DNA of 64,000 nt. It comes from Aureimonas fodinaquatilis. GTDB taxonomy: Bacteria; Pseudomonadota; Alphaproteobacteria; Rhizobiales; Rhizobiaceae. The position numbers were made by a program, and so were the translations under genes. Location: the NCBI RefSeq assembly GCF_008369445.1, contig NZ_VTWH01000002.1, positions 1 through 64,000 on the forward strand, given 5' to 3'. Positions within the stretch are counted from its first letter, which is position 1. Every line of letters starts with the position of its first letter. Under the pieces are notes generated by a model. That model saw only the letters and a program-made list of their open reading frames with translations. It was not told the DNA's origin and ran no database searches. Positions 8,480-18,280 of this stretch are shown piece by piece.

Positions 8480-9448
8480 TCAACTCGAAGTTTTGGCAGC
8501 TTCTGCCTTCAGGCCGATCATATACATGGCCACGGTAGCGCCAGCAATTGCCGTTATGTCAGCATGGTCGAAAGGTGGCGAAACTTCCACCACATCCGCT
8601 CCGACAATGTTCAATTTTCCGAGTTTGCGCAGAACGGACAGCATTTTGGCGCTGGAAGGGCCGCCGGAAACCGGTGTGCCAGTTCCCGGTGCAAAAGCCG
8701 CATCAAGACAGTCTATATCGAACGTCAGATAGACCGGGCCTTGCCCGGCGCACTCGATAACCGCTTCGGCGATGGCACTCGCGTCCAGCTCTTCAACATC
8801 ATAGCCATGCATGATTCTGATGCCGTAATTTTCCGGCGCGTCAGTGCGGATACCAATCTGGATCGAGCGGTCTACATCCAGCAGGCCCTCTGCGACAGCG
8901 GCAGTGACAAATGACCCGTGGTCAACGCGGTTGGTGCCACCAATATCCTGTGTCAGCGACCACGTATCCTGATGCGCGTCAAAATGCACAAGGCCAACAG
9001 GGCCGTGCTTTTCAACATGCGCCTGAAGCAATGGAAGCGTGATGGAATGATCGCCGCCCAGTGTCAGCAGAAACCGGCTTTGCGCGAGAATTTTCGACGC
9101 CTCAGCCTTCATTGCGGCATGGGCCAGTTCCGGCAGGCGATAGTCGATCATGCAGTCGCCATAATCGACAACCTTCAACGTTTCAAACAGGTCGATGTGG
9201 AACGGATATTGCGGGTCATTGTCGAAAATCATTGATGCCCGGCGAATAGCGGCCGGACCAAAGCGCGCGCCGGGGCGGTTTGAAACTGCCGAGTCAAATG
9301 GCACGCCCCACACTGTGATGTCAGCATCCACAGCTGATTTTGTATAGCGCCGACGCATGAACGATGCTGCACCGGCATAGGTCGGGTCACTGGCAGCGCC
9401 CAGATCTGATGTTGCCGTAAAGGCGTTGTCGATGGATTTGGAAGCCAT
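8480..9448 (-). CDS. speB: Agmatinase (ureohydrolase family)
   Basis: A manganese ureohydrolase of 322 residues that converts agmatine to putrescine and urea. Metal ligands are in GGDHSITLPLL, HFDAHQDTW and TFDIDCLDAAFAPGTGTP, the three arginase/agmatinase signatures. The start at 9448 (MASKSIDN) was chosen; an upstream extension would run into a palindromic repeat. Related guanidinobutyrase or arginase substrates cannot be excluded from motifs alone. Confidence 0.9.
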   Translation of the reverse strand: MASKSIDNAFTATSDLGAASDPTYAGAASFMRRRYTKSAVDADITVWGVPFDSAVSNRPGARFGPAAIRRASMIFDNDPQYPFHIDLFETLKVVDYGDCMIDYRLPELAHAAMKAEASKILAQSRFLLTLGGDHSITLPLLQAHVEKHGPVGLVHFDAHQDTWSLTQDIGGTNRVDHGSFVTAAVAEGLLDVDRSIQIGIRTDAPENYGIRIMHGYDVEELDASAIAEAVIECAGQGPVYLTFDIDCLDAAFAPGTGTPVSGGPSSAKMLSVLRKLGKLNIVGADVVEVSPPFDHADITAIAGATVAMYMIGLKAEAAKTSS

Positions 9449-9463
9449 GCCGTATTTCCCAAA

Positions 9464-9655
9464 AGCATTTCTCGTTGAAACGGACCATTTCAACGGCAAG
9501 ACAATGCGACCAGCAAAGAGTTAGAGCGTAGTGTGGGTGATCGATAGATCGCCCGCAACACTCTAAGCATTTCTCGTTGAAACGGACCATTTCAACGGCA
9601 AGACAATGCGACCTGCAAAGAATTAGAGCGCAGTGTGGGTGATCGATAGCTCACA
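9464..9655. repeat. Dispersed palindromic repeat, two direct copies of about 102 bp
   Basis: AGCATTTCTCGTTGAAACGG starts at 9464 and again at 9566. Each start is followed by a TTTCAACGGCAAGACAATGCGAC block, a TTAGAGCG end and a shared tail GTGTGGGTGATCGATAG. The pair lies between rpsI and speB, just upstream of the agmatinase start. Confidence 0.75.
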
Positions 9656-9669
9656 TTTGACGATCGACC

Positions 9670-9705
9670 AAAAAACAAAAAGGGCCGCAGTTTCCCGCGA
9701 CCCTT
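9670..9705 (-). terminator. Intrinsic terminator of rplM-rpsI
   Basis: On the minus strand AAGGGTCGC pairs with GCGGCCCTT (one wobble), loop GGGAAACT, followed by a T-rich run. It lies 23 bases after the rpsI stop. Confidence 0.8.
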
Positions 9706-9727
9706 GCAGTTCCGGATGGTGAAGCGA

Positions 9728-10204
9728 TTAACGCTTCGAGAACTGGAATGAACGGCGAGCCTTGGCTTTACCATACTTCTTACGCTCAACCGTACGGCTG
9801 TCGCGTGTCAGGAAGCCGCCCTTTTTCAGAACCGGGCGAAGGCCTGGTTCATAAAAGGTGAGGGCGCGGGAAATGCCATGGCGCACAGCGCCGGCCTGGC
9901 CCGAAAGACCACCGCCAGCAACGGTTGCGATAATGTCAAACTGGCCATCCCGAGCAGCAGCTACGATAGGCTGACGCAGGACCATCTGCAAAACCGGACG
10001 CGCGAAATATTCCGAGAAATCACGGTTGTTGATGGTGATCTTGCCAGAACCTGGCTTGACCCATACGCGTGCAACAGCGTCCTTGCGTTTGCCGGTGGCA
10101 TAGGCGCGGCCATATGCATCGAGCTTCTGAACGTGCACCGGTGCAGCAGATGCTTCTACTGCATTGGAAGAGCCAAGCTCCTGGAGCGAATTGAAATCGG
10201 CCAT
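9728..10204 (-). CDS. rpsI: 30S ribosomal protein S9
   Basis: 158 residues. The S9 core starts at [22 protein letters not shown] and ends in the classic basic C-terminus ([21 protein letters not shown]), whose tail reaches the P-site tRNA. The N-terminal extension of about 30 residues is usual in alphaproteobacteria. The start overlaps the rplM stop by one base, so the two are one operon. Confidence 0.98.
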   Translation of the reverse strand: MADFNSLQELGSSNAVEASAAPVHVQKLDAYGRAYATGKRKDAVARVWVKPGSGKITINNRDFSEYFARPVLQMVLRQPIVAAARDGQFDIIATVAGGGLSGQAGAVRHGISRALTFYEPGLRPVLKKGGFLTRDSRTVERKKYGKAKARRSFQFSKR

Positions 10205-10668
10205 TATGCAGCCCTCGCGTTCTTGGAGTTGAGCGCCTTAACGTCCAGAACTTCCGGAGTCTGGGCAGTGTGCGGGTGCTCTGCGCCGGAGTAAACGCGC
10301 AGGTTTTTCAACTGGCGACGGCCAAGCGGGCCGCGTGGCAGCATGCGCTCCACAGCCTTTTCCATAACACGCTCAGGGAAGCGGCCTTCGAGAATTTCCC
10401 GAGCCTTGCGTTCCTTGATGCCACCGATATAGCCGGTGTGCCAGTAATAGGTTTTGTTCTGGTATTTCTTACCAGTGAAAACCACTTTGTCGGCATTGAT
10501 GATGATGATGTTGTCACCGTCATCAACATGCGGAGTAAAAGTGGTTTTGTGCTTGCCACGAAGGCGAAGCGCGACCAGTGAAGCAAGGCGTCCTACGACA
10601 AGCCCTTCGGCGTCGATCAGGATCCACTTTTTCTCCACCGTCTCGTTTTTCTGCGAGAAGGTTTTCAT
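10204..10668 (-). CDS. rplM: 50S ribosomal protein L13
   Basis: 154 residues with the L13 hallmarks [41 protein letters not shown] and [12 protein letters not shown]. First gene of the rplM-rpsI operon. Confidence 0.98.
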   Translation of the reverse strand: MKTFSQKNETVEKKWILIDAEGLVVGRLASLVALRLRGKHKTTFTPHVDDGDNIIIINADKVVFTGKKYQNKTYYWHTGYIGGIKERKAREILEGRFPERVMEKAVERMLPRGPLGRRQLKNLRVYSGAEHPHTAQTPEVLDVKALNSKNARAA

Positions 10669-10755
10669 GGGTCTACCCTTGGAAATCCGTTCAAAAACCG
10701 GAAGCGAACCTCCAGCATACGAAAAAGATGGCCGCTGGGACCATGCTTTGACGCT

Positions 10756-10784
10756 TCAATATTGTGATAAGCCCATAAAATCAA
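10756..10784 (-). promoter_or_regulatory. Candidate promoter of rplM-rpsI
   Basis: On the minus strand TTGATT (10784-10779) and TATTGA (10761-10756) are separated by exactly 17 bases, a sigma-70-like arrangement about 90 bases before the rplM ATG. The 213-base gap between the SOUL gene and rplM has no other clear feature. Confidence 0.4.
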
Positions 10785-10881
10785 GTGCTGATTTTGCATG
10801 TTTGGCCCCGAAACCCCTTAAAACGCAGAGGTTCCGGGAGGTGGTATTATTTAACCACATATATAGGGTATTTGAATACCG

Positions 10882-11898
10882 TTATTCGAGTTCGATCAGA
10901 ATTTCGTTCCGGCGAAGGAAGCCCGGTGTCCATGGCGGATTGTAAAATGCGTAGACCGGATCACCCTTCTGGGTCAGATTCTCATCAGCCAGATAATTGT
11001 AGATCGCCATCAGCTTTCTACTGGCCAGTGATGCTGAAAATGCCCCGCTGAAACGAATGGCGACAACGCGGCGGGCAGGGACTTCGACAATTTTGACGTC
11101 ATCTGTACCCGGCGCAGGAACTGTGGACTTGGTGTATTTGCCAGGCATTACAAACCGAATGGCCCAGCCCTTGCCAGTCTCACCTTCCGCCAGCTGCTGC
11201 ATGACAGGAGTTGTCATTGCAATCTTGCGGCCCGACCGGTTGCTGGCGCGGATGAAATTGAACAGAGTTTCAAAGCCGGTGCGACGCGCTTTTTCGTGAT
11301 ATCCGCTCTTGATGGTTTCGGCCACCAGCATGGGCTTGTAGCTGCGAATTTCAATGTCACCGTCCTGACGCTCGACGTCATAATCCGGCTCTTCGGCATG
11401 CTCCGCAATGCGGTTTGTCGCATAAAGTGCAGCGCCCGCCGCGATGACCAAACCACCGGCAACAACGGCTGTGGTTACCCCCGGATTGGCGCGCATAGTT
11501 GCCATCAGCCCAGTTGGCTGTTTGTAGCGCCGAAGCTGGCGCATGGTTGGCAAGCGGAGGCTGGACAGCGCCGGGGCCACTGCTGGCAGATAGGTCTTCA
11601 GCGCGTCCGCCCCATCACGCAGATGGCCGCCCACCTCGTGAGCGCCGGAGCGCAGCGTCTCTCTGGCTGCATCGGTGTCCGGCAGATGCCACCCGGATAC
11701 CAGATCCGACAGAAAATTCTGCGGTCTGGCCTGGTTTATTCCGGGCAATCTGCCGATCTCGCGGCGAATGCGCTCCAGCGTGCCCGATCTGGGATTCACC
11801 CGCTCGGAGATCTGATGCTCAATACTGGAAATACGATCTCCAATGTCGCTCAGCGCATCTGATAATTGCTCGATGGCTGTGGGCTTGTCACGAAACAT
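10882..11898 (-). CDS. SOUL heme-binding family protein with membrane anchor
   Basis: A 338-residue protein. Residues 1-130 are mostly helical and charged, and about 140-162 form one hydrophobic helix (VTTAVVAGGLVIAAGAALYA). From about 172 to the end is a SOUL domain (YDVERQDGDIEIRSYKPMLVAE, KIAMTTPVMQQ, WAIRFVMPGKYT, RVVAIRFSGAFS). The ATG at 11898 has a clear AGGAG six bases upstream, so it was preferred to the longer reading from 11937. SOUL proteins bind heme or act in redox and stress, but the role in bacteria is not settled. The long N-terminal helical part is not explained by the SOUL domain. Confidence 0.8.
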   Translation of the reverse strand: MFRDKPTAIEQLSDALSDIGDRISSIEHQISERVNPRSGTLERIRREIGRLPGINQARPQNFLSDLVSGWHLPDTDAARETLRSGAHEVGGHLRDGADALKTYLPAVAPALSSLRLPTMRQLRRYKQPTGLMATMRANPGVTTAVVAGGLVIAAGAALYATNRIAEHAEEPDYDVERQDGDIEIRSYKPMLVAETIKSGYHEKARRTGFETLFNFIRASNRSGRKIAMTTPVMQQLAEGETGKGWAIRFVMPGKYTKSTVPAPGTDDVKIVEVPARRVVAIRFSGAFSASLASRKLMAIYNYLADENLTQKGDPVYAFYNPPWTPGFLRRNEILIELE

Positions 11899-12068
11899 TC
11901 CAATCTCCTGCACATAAACTGGCTTTACGAGTGCCAAAAATTAACGCGCCAGCGCCTTCTTGGTTGCGCGGCAACATTGCGGACTTTCCGTTTTGGCAAA
12001 TAGCCATATTGTTACATGTAGAGAGCATGTTTGCTCTGCCAACCAACAATCTATGTGAAGGTGCGCGT

Positions 12069-12878
12069 ATGAAAAGCCCCGAATTTGCTCCCAGCCCGCA
12101 TCTTGGACATCTTGATATGACGGTTCGGCTGGAAAAAGCCGATTACAAGGAACGGCTGAAAAAGGTTCAGAAGAAATTCGTCAAGATTCAGCAGGCTTAT
12201 CTGAGAACGGGAGACAGCGCGGCCATCGTTTTCGAAGGCTGGGACGCCGCCGGAAAAGGCGGAACCATACGACGTATGTCCACGGTTATGGACCCGCGCG
12301 GCTTCAAGGTCTGGCCAATCGCCGCTCCCTCGCCGGACGATATGAAGCATCATTACATGGCCCGGTTCTGGGAGCGTCTGCCGATCAAGGGCGAAATCGC
12401 AGTGTTTGATCGTTCATGGTATGGCCGCGTGCTTGTGGAGCGGGTGGAAGGTTATGCCACTGAAGCCGAATGGCGGCGGGCCTATGACGAGATCGTGGCA
12501 TTTGAAAATTCCATTCAAAGCAGCGGTATCCGCATTGCAAAGATATTTTTGTACATCACCCCGGAAGAACAGTTTGTGCGGTTTCGGGACCGGATGGAAG
12601 ACCCGCTCAAGCGTTGGAAACTGAGTTATGAGGATTTTCGCAACCGCGACAAATGGGGGCTTTATGAAGAGGCCGCCAACGACATGTTTGCCAAAACCCA
12701 CACCAGTTTTGCACCATGGACCGTAATTGCCGCGAACGACAAGCATTTTGCCCGCATCACAGCGCTGGAAACCATTGCCGATTGCTTGGCCGCCGGAGTG
12801 GACTTGAAACCACAGCAGCCAACGGAAAAGCTGCTCAAACAATATGAAAAAATGCGAGCGGCTGAACAGAAACCCTGA
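12069..12878 (+). CDS. ppk2: Polyphosphate kinase 2
   Basis: A 269-residue PPK2-family kinase that transfers phosphate between polyphosphate and nucleotides. The Walker A motif is at about 56-67 (EGWDAAGKGGTI). The Walker B/lid stretch follows as AVFDRSWYGRVLVERVEGY, and then RFRDRMEDPLKRWKLSYEDFRNRDKW. Length and motifs fit the single-domain class, which commonly phosphorylates nucleoside diphosphates. The start at 12069 is preceded by GAAGG; a further in-frame ATG exists at 12027. The stop is immediately adjacent to the convergent metC stop. Confidence 0.92.
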   Translation: MKSPEFAPSPHLGHLDMTVRLEKADYKERLKKVQKKFVKIQQAYLRTGDSAAIVFEGWDAAGKGGTIRRMSTVMDPRGFKVWPIAAPSPDDMKHHYMARFWERLPIKGEIAVFDRSWYGRVLVERVEGYATEAEWRRAYDEIVAFENSIQSSGIRIAKIFLYITPEEQFVRFRDRMEDPLKRWKLSYEDFRNRDKWGLYEEAANDMFAKTHTSFAPWTVIAANDKHFARITALETIADCLAAGVDLKPQQPTEKLLKQYEKMRAAEQKP

Positions 12879-14069
12879 TCAGCCGTCTAACTGATCCAGA
12901 GCGGCGAAGCCCAGTTCCAGATCGCGCTGAAGGTCTTCCACATCCTCCAGCCCGATCTGCAGGCGGATGACCGGACCTTCCTTCGGCGCGACAGCTACCG
13001 TTCTGTCCGACAGTTCCACCTGCAAGGCGAGGCTTTCAAACCCGCCCCATGAGTAACCAATCCCGAAAATTTCCAATGCGTCGACAAAGGCCGCACCTTC
13101 AACATCGCCTCCGCCAGCAAGCACAATGGAAAACAAACCCGTGGAGCCGCTGAACTGGCGTTTGAAAAGCTCATGGCCTTCAAAAGATGGCAAGGCGGGA
13201 TGGAGCACTTTGGCAATGCGAGGGTGGGTTTCGAGCCACTGAGCGAGTTGCAATGCGGATTTTTCATGCCGCTCAATGCGCGTCGGCATTGTGCGCAGAC
13301 CACGCAGGGTCATGTAGGCATCGTCCGGTGCAGCGTTGATCCCCATGGCCATCTGGGTTTCGCGCAGCCGACCATAGCACTCGGCCGTGGTGGAAACGCT
13401 GCCCAGCATGATGTCGGAATGCCCCGCCGGATATTTGGTGAGAGCATGAATGGAAACATCCACGCCATGGTCCAACGGTCGGAAATAAAGCGGGGTTGCC
13501 CAGGTGTTGTCCATCATAACAACTGCACCGGCCTTGTGTGCGGCGGCACTCAAAGCCGCAACGTCCAGCATCTCGAATGTATTGGAGCCCGGTGCCTCCA
13601 GCAGCACTGCTTTTGTGTTCGGTCGCAAATGCGATTCGAAGGTCTCGGTCGAGATTGAAGGATCAAAATAGGTGATTTCCACCATCATGCGCTGCAACAC
13701 ACTGCGACAAAATCGACGTGTCGGAAAGTATACTGAGTCTACAACTAAAAGATGATCGCCTGCTGACAAAAAAGTGAGAAGCGGCAAGCTGATTGCTGCC
13801 AGACCCGAGGGAACAAGCACGGTGCCATGCGAGCCTTCAAGCTCGTTCAAAGCTGCCTCCAACGCCGCTGTTGTGGGGGTGCCGGTCAGGCCGTAAGTGT
13901 ATTGCTGCCCGTTGCGGCGCAAGGTTGCCATATCGGGAAACAGCACCGTTGATGCATGAACGACTGGCGGATTTACGAAGCCGTGAAACGAGCGGGAATC
14001 AAACCCCGAATGTGCTGCCCGGGTGTGAAAGCGCTGATTCTGTTCAGTATACTTACGGTTGTTGCTCAA
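12879..14069 (-). CDS. metC: Cystathionine beta-lyase (PLP, Cys/Met metabolism family)
   Basis: A 396-residue trans-sulfuration enzyme that splits cystathionine to homocysteine, pyruvate and ammonia. The PLP lysine is in HALTKYPAGHSDIMLGS; TYGLTGTPTTAALEAALNELEG and VMMDNTWATPLYFRPLDHGVD are family signatures. The frame is open up to 14228, but that extension is Cys-rich and unlike the family. The TTG at 14069 (then SNNRKYTEQ), with GGGAAG upstream, gives the usual length and is the likely start. Confidence 0.88.
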   Translation of the reverse strand: MSNNRKYTEQNQRFHTRAAHSGFDSRSFHGFVNPPVVHASTVLFPDMATLRRNGQQYTYGLTGTPTTAALEAALNELEGSHGTVLVPSGLAAISLPLLTFLSAGDHLLVVDSVYFPTRRFCRSVLQRMMVEITYFDPSISTETFESHLRPNTKAVLLEAPGSNTFEMLDVAALSAAAHKAGAVVMMDNTWATPLYFRPLDHGVDVSIHALTKYPAGHSDIMLGSVSTTAECYGRLRETQMAMGINAAPDDAYMTLRGLRTMPTRIERHEKSALQLAQWLETHPRIAKVLHPALPSFEGHELFKRQFSGSTGLFSIVLAGGGDVEGAAFVDALEIFGIGYSWGGFESLALQVELSDRTVAVAPKEGPVIRLQIGLEDVEDLQRDLELGFAALDQLDG

Positions 14070-14270
14070 AATAGTATCTTCCCGCTCATGAATAGGGCAG
14101 TAACTTTGGTTACACCATTCGCACGTGCAAAATATGCGATCTAAGCTTGACCTGCAAAACATTATCGCATGTGATTGGCAGTGTACGAAGTCATTGTCCG
14201 GGATATCCCGCGTTAGCCATTTCGGCAATGATTGCGGTATGCTCTAATAACAAATTGGGAAGGTATTCTG

Positions 14271-15290
14271 ATGAATTTGAAGCTTCTGACCGCGGCATTG
14301 TGCCTGACAGCAATGGGTGCGACAGCCGGAACGGCCGCTGCCCAGACGCTGGAAGAAACCAAGTCCCGGGGGACTGTACGCTGTGGTGTCAACACGGGGC
14401 TTCCAGGTTTCGGCTTCCAGAAAGATGATGGCGAATGGGCCGGCCTCGACGTTGATTACTGCCGCGCGATTGCTGCGGCAATTTTCGGCGATGGGACAAA
14501 GGTTGCTTTCTCTCCGCTTTCCGCAGTTCAGCGCTTCCCTGCACTTCAGAACAGCGAAGTTGACGTTCTTGCGCGCAACACGACCTGGACTGCCAGCCGT
14601 GACTCTGCTCTCGGCCTGGATTTCGCTGGCATCAACTATTTCGACGGCCAGGGCTTCATGGTTCGTGAATCGCTTGGCGTAACGTCGGCGCTTCAGCTGT
14701 CGGGCGCAACAGTTTGTGTACAGAGCGGCACCACCACCGAGCTGAACCTGGCGGACTATTTTGCCGCTAACAATCTGGAATATAACCCGGTCGTTATTGA
14801 ATCGCAGGCAGACGTGAATGCTGCCTATGACAGCGGTCGTTGCGACGCGCTGACAACAGATGCTTCCGGCCTGTATGCCTCGCGTCTGGAAATGGGCAAT
14901 GCAGACGAGCATATCGTTCTGCCCGAAATCATTTCCAAAGAGCCACTCGGGCCTGCAGTTCGCCAGGGCGATGCAAAGTGGTTTGACGTTGTGAAGTGGG
15001 TTCACTTCGCACTGTTGAATGCTGAAGAGTTTGGCATCACTCAGGCCAATGTTGAAGAGATGAAGACCTCGGAAAACATTGAAATCCGCCGTCTGCTGGG
15101 CACCGAAGGCACCTATGGTGCTGATCTTGGCCTGCCAGCTGACTGGGCCGCACAGGCTATCACCGCTGTTGGCAACTATGGTGAAATCTTCGAGCGCAAT
15201 GTCGGTGCCGGCTCGCCGCTGGGCATTGCACGTGGCCAGAACGCTCTGTGGACCGATGGTGGTCTGCAATACGCTCCTCCGGTTCGCTAA
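14271..15290 (+). CDS. aapJ: General L-amino acid ABC transporter, periplasmic binding protein
   Basis: 339 residues with a signal peptide of about 24 residues ending in AAA. The mature start is QTLEETKSRGTVRCGVNTGLPGF, and the LNLADYFAANNLEYNPVVIE and TDASGLYASRLEMG stretches follow. This is the AapJ/BztA receptor type, larger than single-amino-acid receptors and broad in specificity. The ATG at 14271 follows GGGAAGG; the upstream ATG at 14232 lacks it. First gene of aapJQMP. Confidence 0.95.
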   Translation: MNLKLLTAALCLTAMGATAGTAAAQTLEETKSRGTVRCGVNTGLPGFGFQKDDGEWAGLDVDYCRAIAAAIFGDGTKVAFSPLSAVQRFPALQNSEVDVLARNTTWTASRDSALGLDFAGINYFDGQGFMVRESLGVTSALQLSGATVCVQSGTTTELNLADYFAANNLEYNPVVIESQADVNAAYDSGRCDALTTDASGLYASRLEMGNADEHIVLPEIISKEPLGPAVRQGDAKWFDVVKWVHFALLNAEEFGITQANVEEMKTSENIEIRRLLGTEGTYGADLGLPADWAAQAITAVGNYGEIFERNVGAGSPLGIARGQNALWTDGGLQYAPPVR

Positions 15291-15312
15291 ACCCGACCGG
15301 ATTTGAAGAATG

Positions 15313-15336
15313 CCGCGGGTCATGACTGGCCCGCGG
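15313..15336 (+). other. Intercistronic hairpin aapJ-aapQ
   Basis: CCGCGGG and CCCGCGG pair perfectly around a 10-base loop, 22 bases after the aapJ stop, with only a weak T-rich tail. Such a hairpin would stabilise or partly terminate the message so that the binding protein is made in excess over the permeases. Confidence 0.55.
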
Positions 15337-15465
15337 TTACTTGTTACAGGCGCATTTTCGCTTCGACTGACGCAATTGCCGTCCCAACTTCCTCTTTTGT
15401 CGCAGTTTCAGCGCAAGGACCCATGGCGGCTTTGCCAAAACTGCTCAAATAGCTGACAGGTGCCC

Positions 15466-16656
15466 ATGACCGCTGATACTCAGACGATCAAAACCGCCCC
15501 AACGCGCGAAAGCCTTTTGACCAATCCAGCGTTTCGGAGCGTGGTAATTCAGATCGTTCTCATAGGCGCGCTGTTCGCCTTTGGCTGGTGGATCGTTCAC
15601 AACACCGCTACCAATTTGAGGTCTGCCAACATCGCGTCCGGCTTCGGATTTCTGGAGGGCAGGGCAGGTTTTGACATTTCCCAGGTGCCGATAGCCTATA
15701 CCAGCAACTCCACATATGGGCGGGCGCTGCTGGTCGGACTGGTCAACACGCTCATCGTTGCTGGAACCGGTATCGTGTTCGCAACGATTCTGGGCTTTAT
15801 TGTGGGCATCGGCCGGCTGTCGCACAATTTCGTTATTCGAAGCGTTGCGACCACCTATGTCGAGATTTTCCGCAACCTGCCGCCTCTTCTGGTTATTCTT
15901 TTCTGGTATTTCGGCGTGCTTGCCGTACTGCCATTGCCGCGCAATGCCATTGACTTGCCGTTTTCGAGCTATCTTTCCAATCGCGGCCTTCAAACGCCAT
16001 CAATGGTCTGGGGCGATAATGGCTGGATCATCGGCGCGTTTCTTCTAGTTGGAATCATCCTGACATTTTTTGTCAGTCGCGCTGTCAAAGCCGAGCAGAT
16101 GCGAACCGGCCGGCGCAGGCCGATGTGGCTGATTGCGCTGGGCCTTATCGTTGGCCTGCCGCTGGTGGTATTTGTTCTTCTGGGAATGCCTTTGACCTTT
16201 GAAGTGCCGGTTCAGGGAACATTCAACCTGACGGGCGGCTTCAGCATCCGTCCGGAATTCCTGGCAATTTTCCTGGCTCTGTCGGTCTATACCGCATCCT
16301 TCATTGCCGAGATTGTCCGGGCCGGTATCCTTGCGGTTTCCCATGGGCAGAGCGAGGCTGCCGCCGCGCTTGGTATGCGACGCGGACTTGCGTTGCGGCT
16401 TGTGGTTGTACCCCAGGCGCTGCGGGTCATCATTCCACCGCTCACCAGCCAATATCTCAACCTGACCAAAAACTCCTCTCTCGGCCTGGCTATCGGCTAT
16501 CCCGAACTGGTTGCCGTCGGATCGACGGTTTTGAACCAGTCCGGTCAGTCAATCGAAGTCGTGGTGATCTGGATGACGGTTTATCTGGGCATCAGTCTGA
16601 CGGTTTCGGTGCTGATGAACTGGTTCAACCGCCGGATGAAACTGGTGGAGAGATGA
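15466..16656 (+). CDS. aapQ: General L-amino acid ABC transporter permease AapQ
   Basis: An inner-membrane permease of 396 residues with about eight hydrophobic helices. The N-terminal part NIASGFGFLEGRAGFDISQVPI is typical of AapQ/BztB. Near the C-terminus is the EAA coupling loop GQSEAAAALGMRRGLALRLV followed by PQALRVIIPPLTSQYLNLTKNSSL. The ATG at 15466 is preferred to a GTG six bases upstream. It pairs with AapM to form the channel. Confidence 0.94.
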   Translation: MTADTQTIKTAPTRESLLTNPAFRSVVIQIVLIGALFAFGWWIVHNTATNLRSANIASGFGFLEGRAGFDISQVPIAYTSNSTYGRALLVGLVNTLIVAGTGIVFATILGFIVGIGRLSHNFVIRSVATTYVEIFRNLPPLLVILFWYFGVLAVLPLPRNAIDLPFSSYLSNRGLQTPSMVWGDNGWIIGAFLLVGIILTFFVSRAVKAEQMRTGRRRPMWLIALGLIVGLPLVVFVLLGMPLTFEVPVQGTFNLTGGFSIRPEFLAIFLALSVYTASFIAEIVRAGILAVSHGQSEAAAALGMRRGLALRLVVVPQALRVIIPPLTSQYLNLTKNSSLGLAIGYPELVAVGSTVLNQSGQSIEVVVIWMTVYLGISLTVSVLMNWFNRRMKLVER

Positions 16657-16699
16657 TAGATAGGGTGCAAAATTTTCGATTGAAAACAGTATCTTGTGT

Positions 16700-18214
16700 A
16701 TGGATTTTAAGCCGATGGTAGATCTGAACTCAGCTTTTGTCGCGCGGGAGCAGAAACAACCTCTGCCGCCTCCGGCCAGCGAAGCTGGCGTTTTGGGCTG
16801 GCTGCGCACCAATCTTTTTGCCACGCCGGTTGATGCGATCATGTCCACCATCCTTCTGGCTGCATCGTTCTACGTTGCCTGGCAGTTGTATATGTGGGGG
16901 ATCGCCAATGCCGTGTTTGAAGGCACGGATCGCCAGGCCTGCCTGCCGCAGGAAGGTCGCGAAGTAGGGGCCTGCTGGGCATTCATCAAGGCGCGCTTCA
17001 GTCAGTTTATCTACGGCCTGTATCCAGTGGCAGAACGCTGGCGCGTGGATGTTGTGTTCGCCGTGTTCGCCGCGCTGCTGGTGGCCCTGGCGATACCGCG
17101 TGTGCCCTACAAGCGCTTGAACGCCATCCTGCTGTTTGGCGTGTTTCCGCCGATTGCACTGGTGCTGCTGACGGGTGGACGCTATTCACTTGGCGGCACA
17201 ACACTGGCTCTGTTCTTCATTATGGCGGCTGCCGCAACGCTGTCTCTGGCAGTTGGCAGAAGCCCGTTGGTGAACAGTCATGGGCTGATGAAACTGGCTA
17301 AAATCCTGCTGGTTCTTTCCATTCTGGCCTTCATGGCCAACTGGGTCGTATCCTCCGGCCGCATCACCATTTTAACATACCGCTTCACACTGGTATCGGC
17401 TGCCTCATTCTACCTGGCATTCGGCGCCATCATTGCAGCAGTTCTGGCCGTGGCGCTAACTGCGGAGCGCAAGCGCCTTGCCCTGGGATTATTGACCCCG
17501 GTGGCGGTCGCCGTGCTTCTGCCCTTTGTGCTGACGGCAAATTTTGGCTTGCCGCAGGTTGCCACCAGCATCTGGGGCGGTTTGCTTGTAACGCTGGTCG
17601 TTGCGGTGGTGGGTATTGTGGCATCGCTGCCGCTCGGCATTCTTCTGGCGCTTGGCCGCCAGTCGCAAATGCCCGCGGTGCGCCTGATGTCGGTCATCTT
17701 CATTGAATTCTGGCGCGGTGTTCCGTTGATCACCGTGCTGTTCATGGCAAACTTCATGCTGCCACTGTTTTTGCCAAGCGGTGTTTCGTTCAACCAGCTT
17801 CTGCGTGTTCTGGTTGGCGTGTCGCTGTTCTCCGCTGCCTATATGGCAGAGGTCATTCGCGGTGGATTGCAGGCCATCCCCAAGGGTCAGTACGAGGGCG
17901 CCGATGCCATGGCGCTGACCTATTGGCAGAAAATGCGGATGATCATTCTGCCGCAGGCGCTGCGTCTGGTCATTCCGGGTATTGTGAACACCTTCATCGG
18001 GCTGTTCAAGGATACCAGCCTTGTCTACATCATCGGGCTGGCCGACTTGCTCGGCACCGTGCGCCGTGGCTTCAACGATCCTGTCTGGATCACACCGTCC
18101 ACACCGGCCACCGGCCTTGTCTTTGCGGGTTTTGTCTTCTGGCTCTTCTGCTTTGCCATGTCCCGCTATTCTATCTACATGGAACGCCGTCTCAGCACAG
18201 GTCATAAGCGATGA
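16700..18214 (+). CDS. aapM: General L-amino acid ABC transporter permease AapM
   Basis: A permease of about 504 residues with many transmembrane helices, longer than AapQ as is usual for AapM/BztC. The EAA loop is [19 protein letters not shown], followed by [24 protein letters not shown]. The start is ambiguous between ATG 16700, ATG 16715 (MVDLNSAF) and TTG 16694; 16700 is used here. Confidence 0.93.
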   Translation: MDFKPMVDLNSAFVAREQKQPLPPPASEAGVLGWLRTNLFATPVDAIMSTILLAASFYVAWQLYMWGIANAVFEGTDRQACLPQEGREVGACWAFIKARFSQFIYGLYPVAERWRVDVVFAVFAALLVALAIPRVPYKRLNAILLFGVFPPIALVLLTGGRYSLGGTTLALFFIMAAAATLSLAVGRSPLVNSHGLMKLAKILLVLSILAFMANWVVSSGRITILTYRFTLVSAASFYLAFGAIIAAVLAVALTAERKRLALGLLTPVAVAVLLPFVLTANFGLPQVATSIWGGLLVTLVVAVVGIVASLPLGILLALGRQSQMPAVRLMSVIFIEFWRGVPLITVLFMANFMLPLFLPSGVSFNQLLRVLVGVSLFSAAYMAEVIRGGLQAIPKGQYEGADAMALTYWQKMRMIILPQALRLVIPGIVNTFIGLFKDTSLVYIIGLADLLGTVRRGFNDPVWITPSTPATGLVFAGFVFWLFCFAMSRYSIYMERRLSTGHKR

Positions 18215-18280
18215 TGCTGCTGAACCTACGCGCGGTCGCAACGGCGACTTTTTCCAGAACCCCATTTACGGAGTGCCCGA

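Noticed and set aside
14070-14228. N-terminal extension of the cystathionine beta-lyase frame
   Set aside because: The extra 53 residues are Cys-rich and unlike the family; the TTG at 14069 gives the usual start and length.
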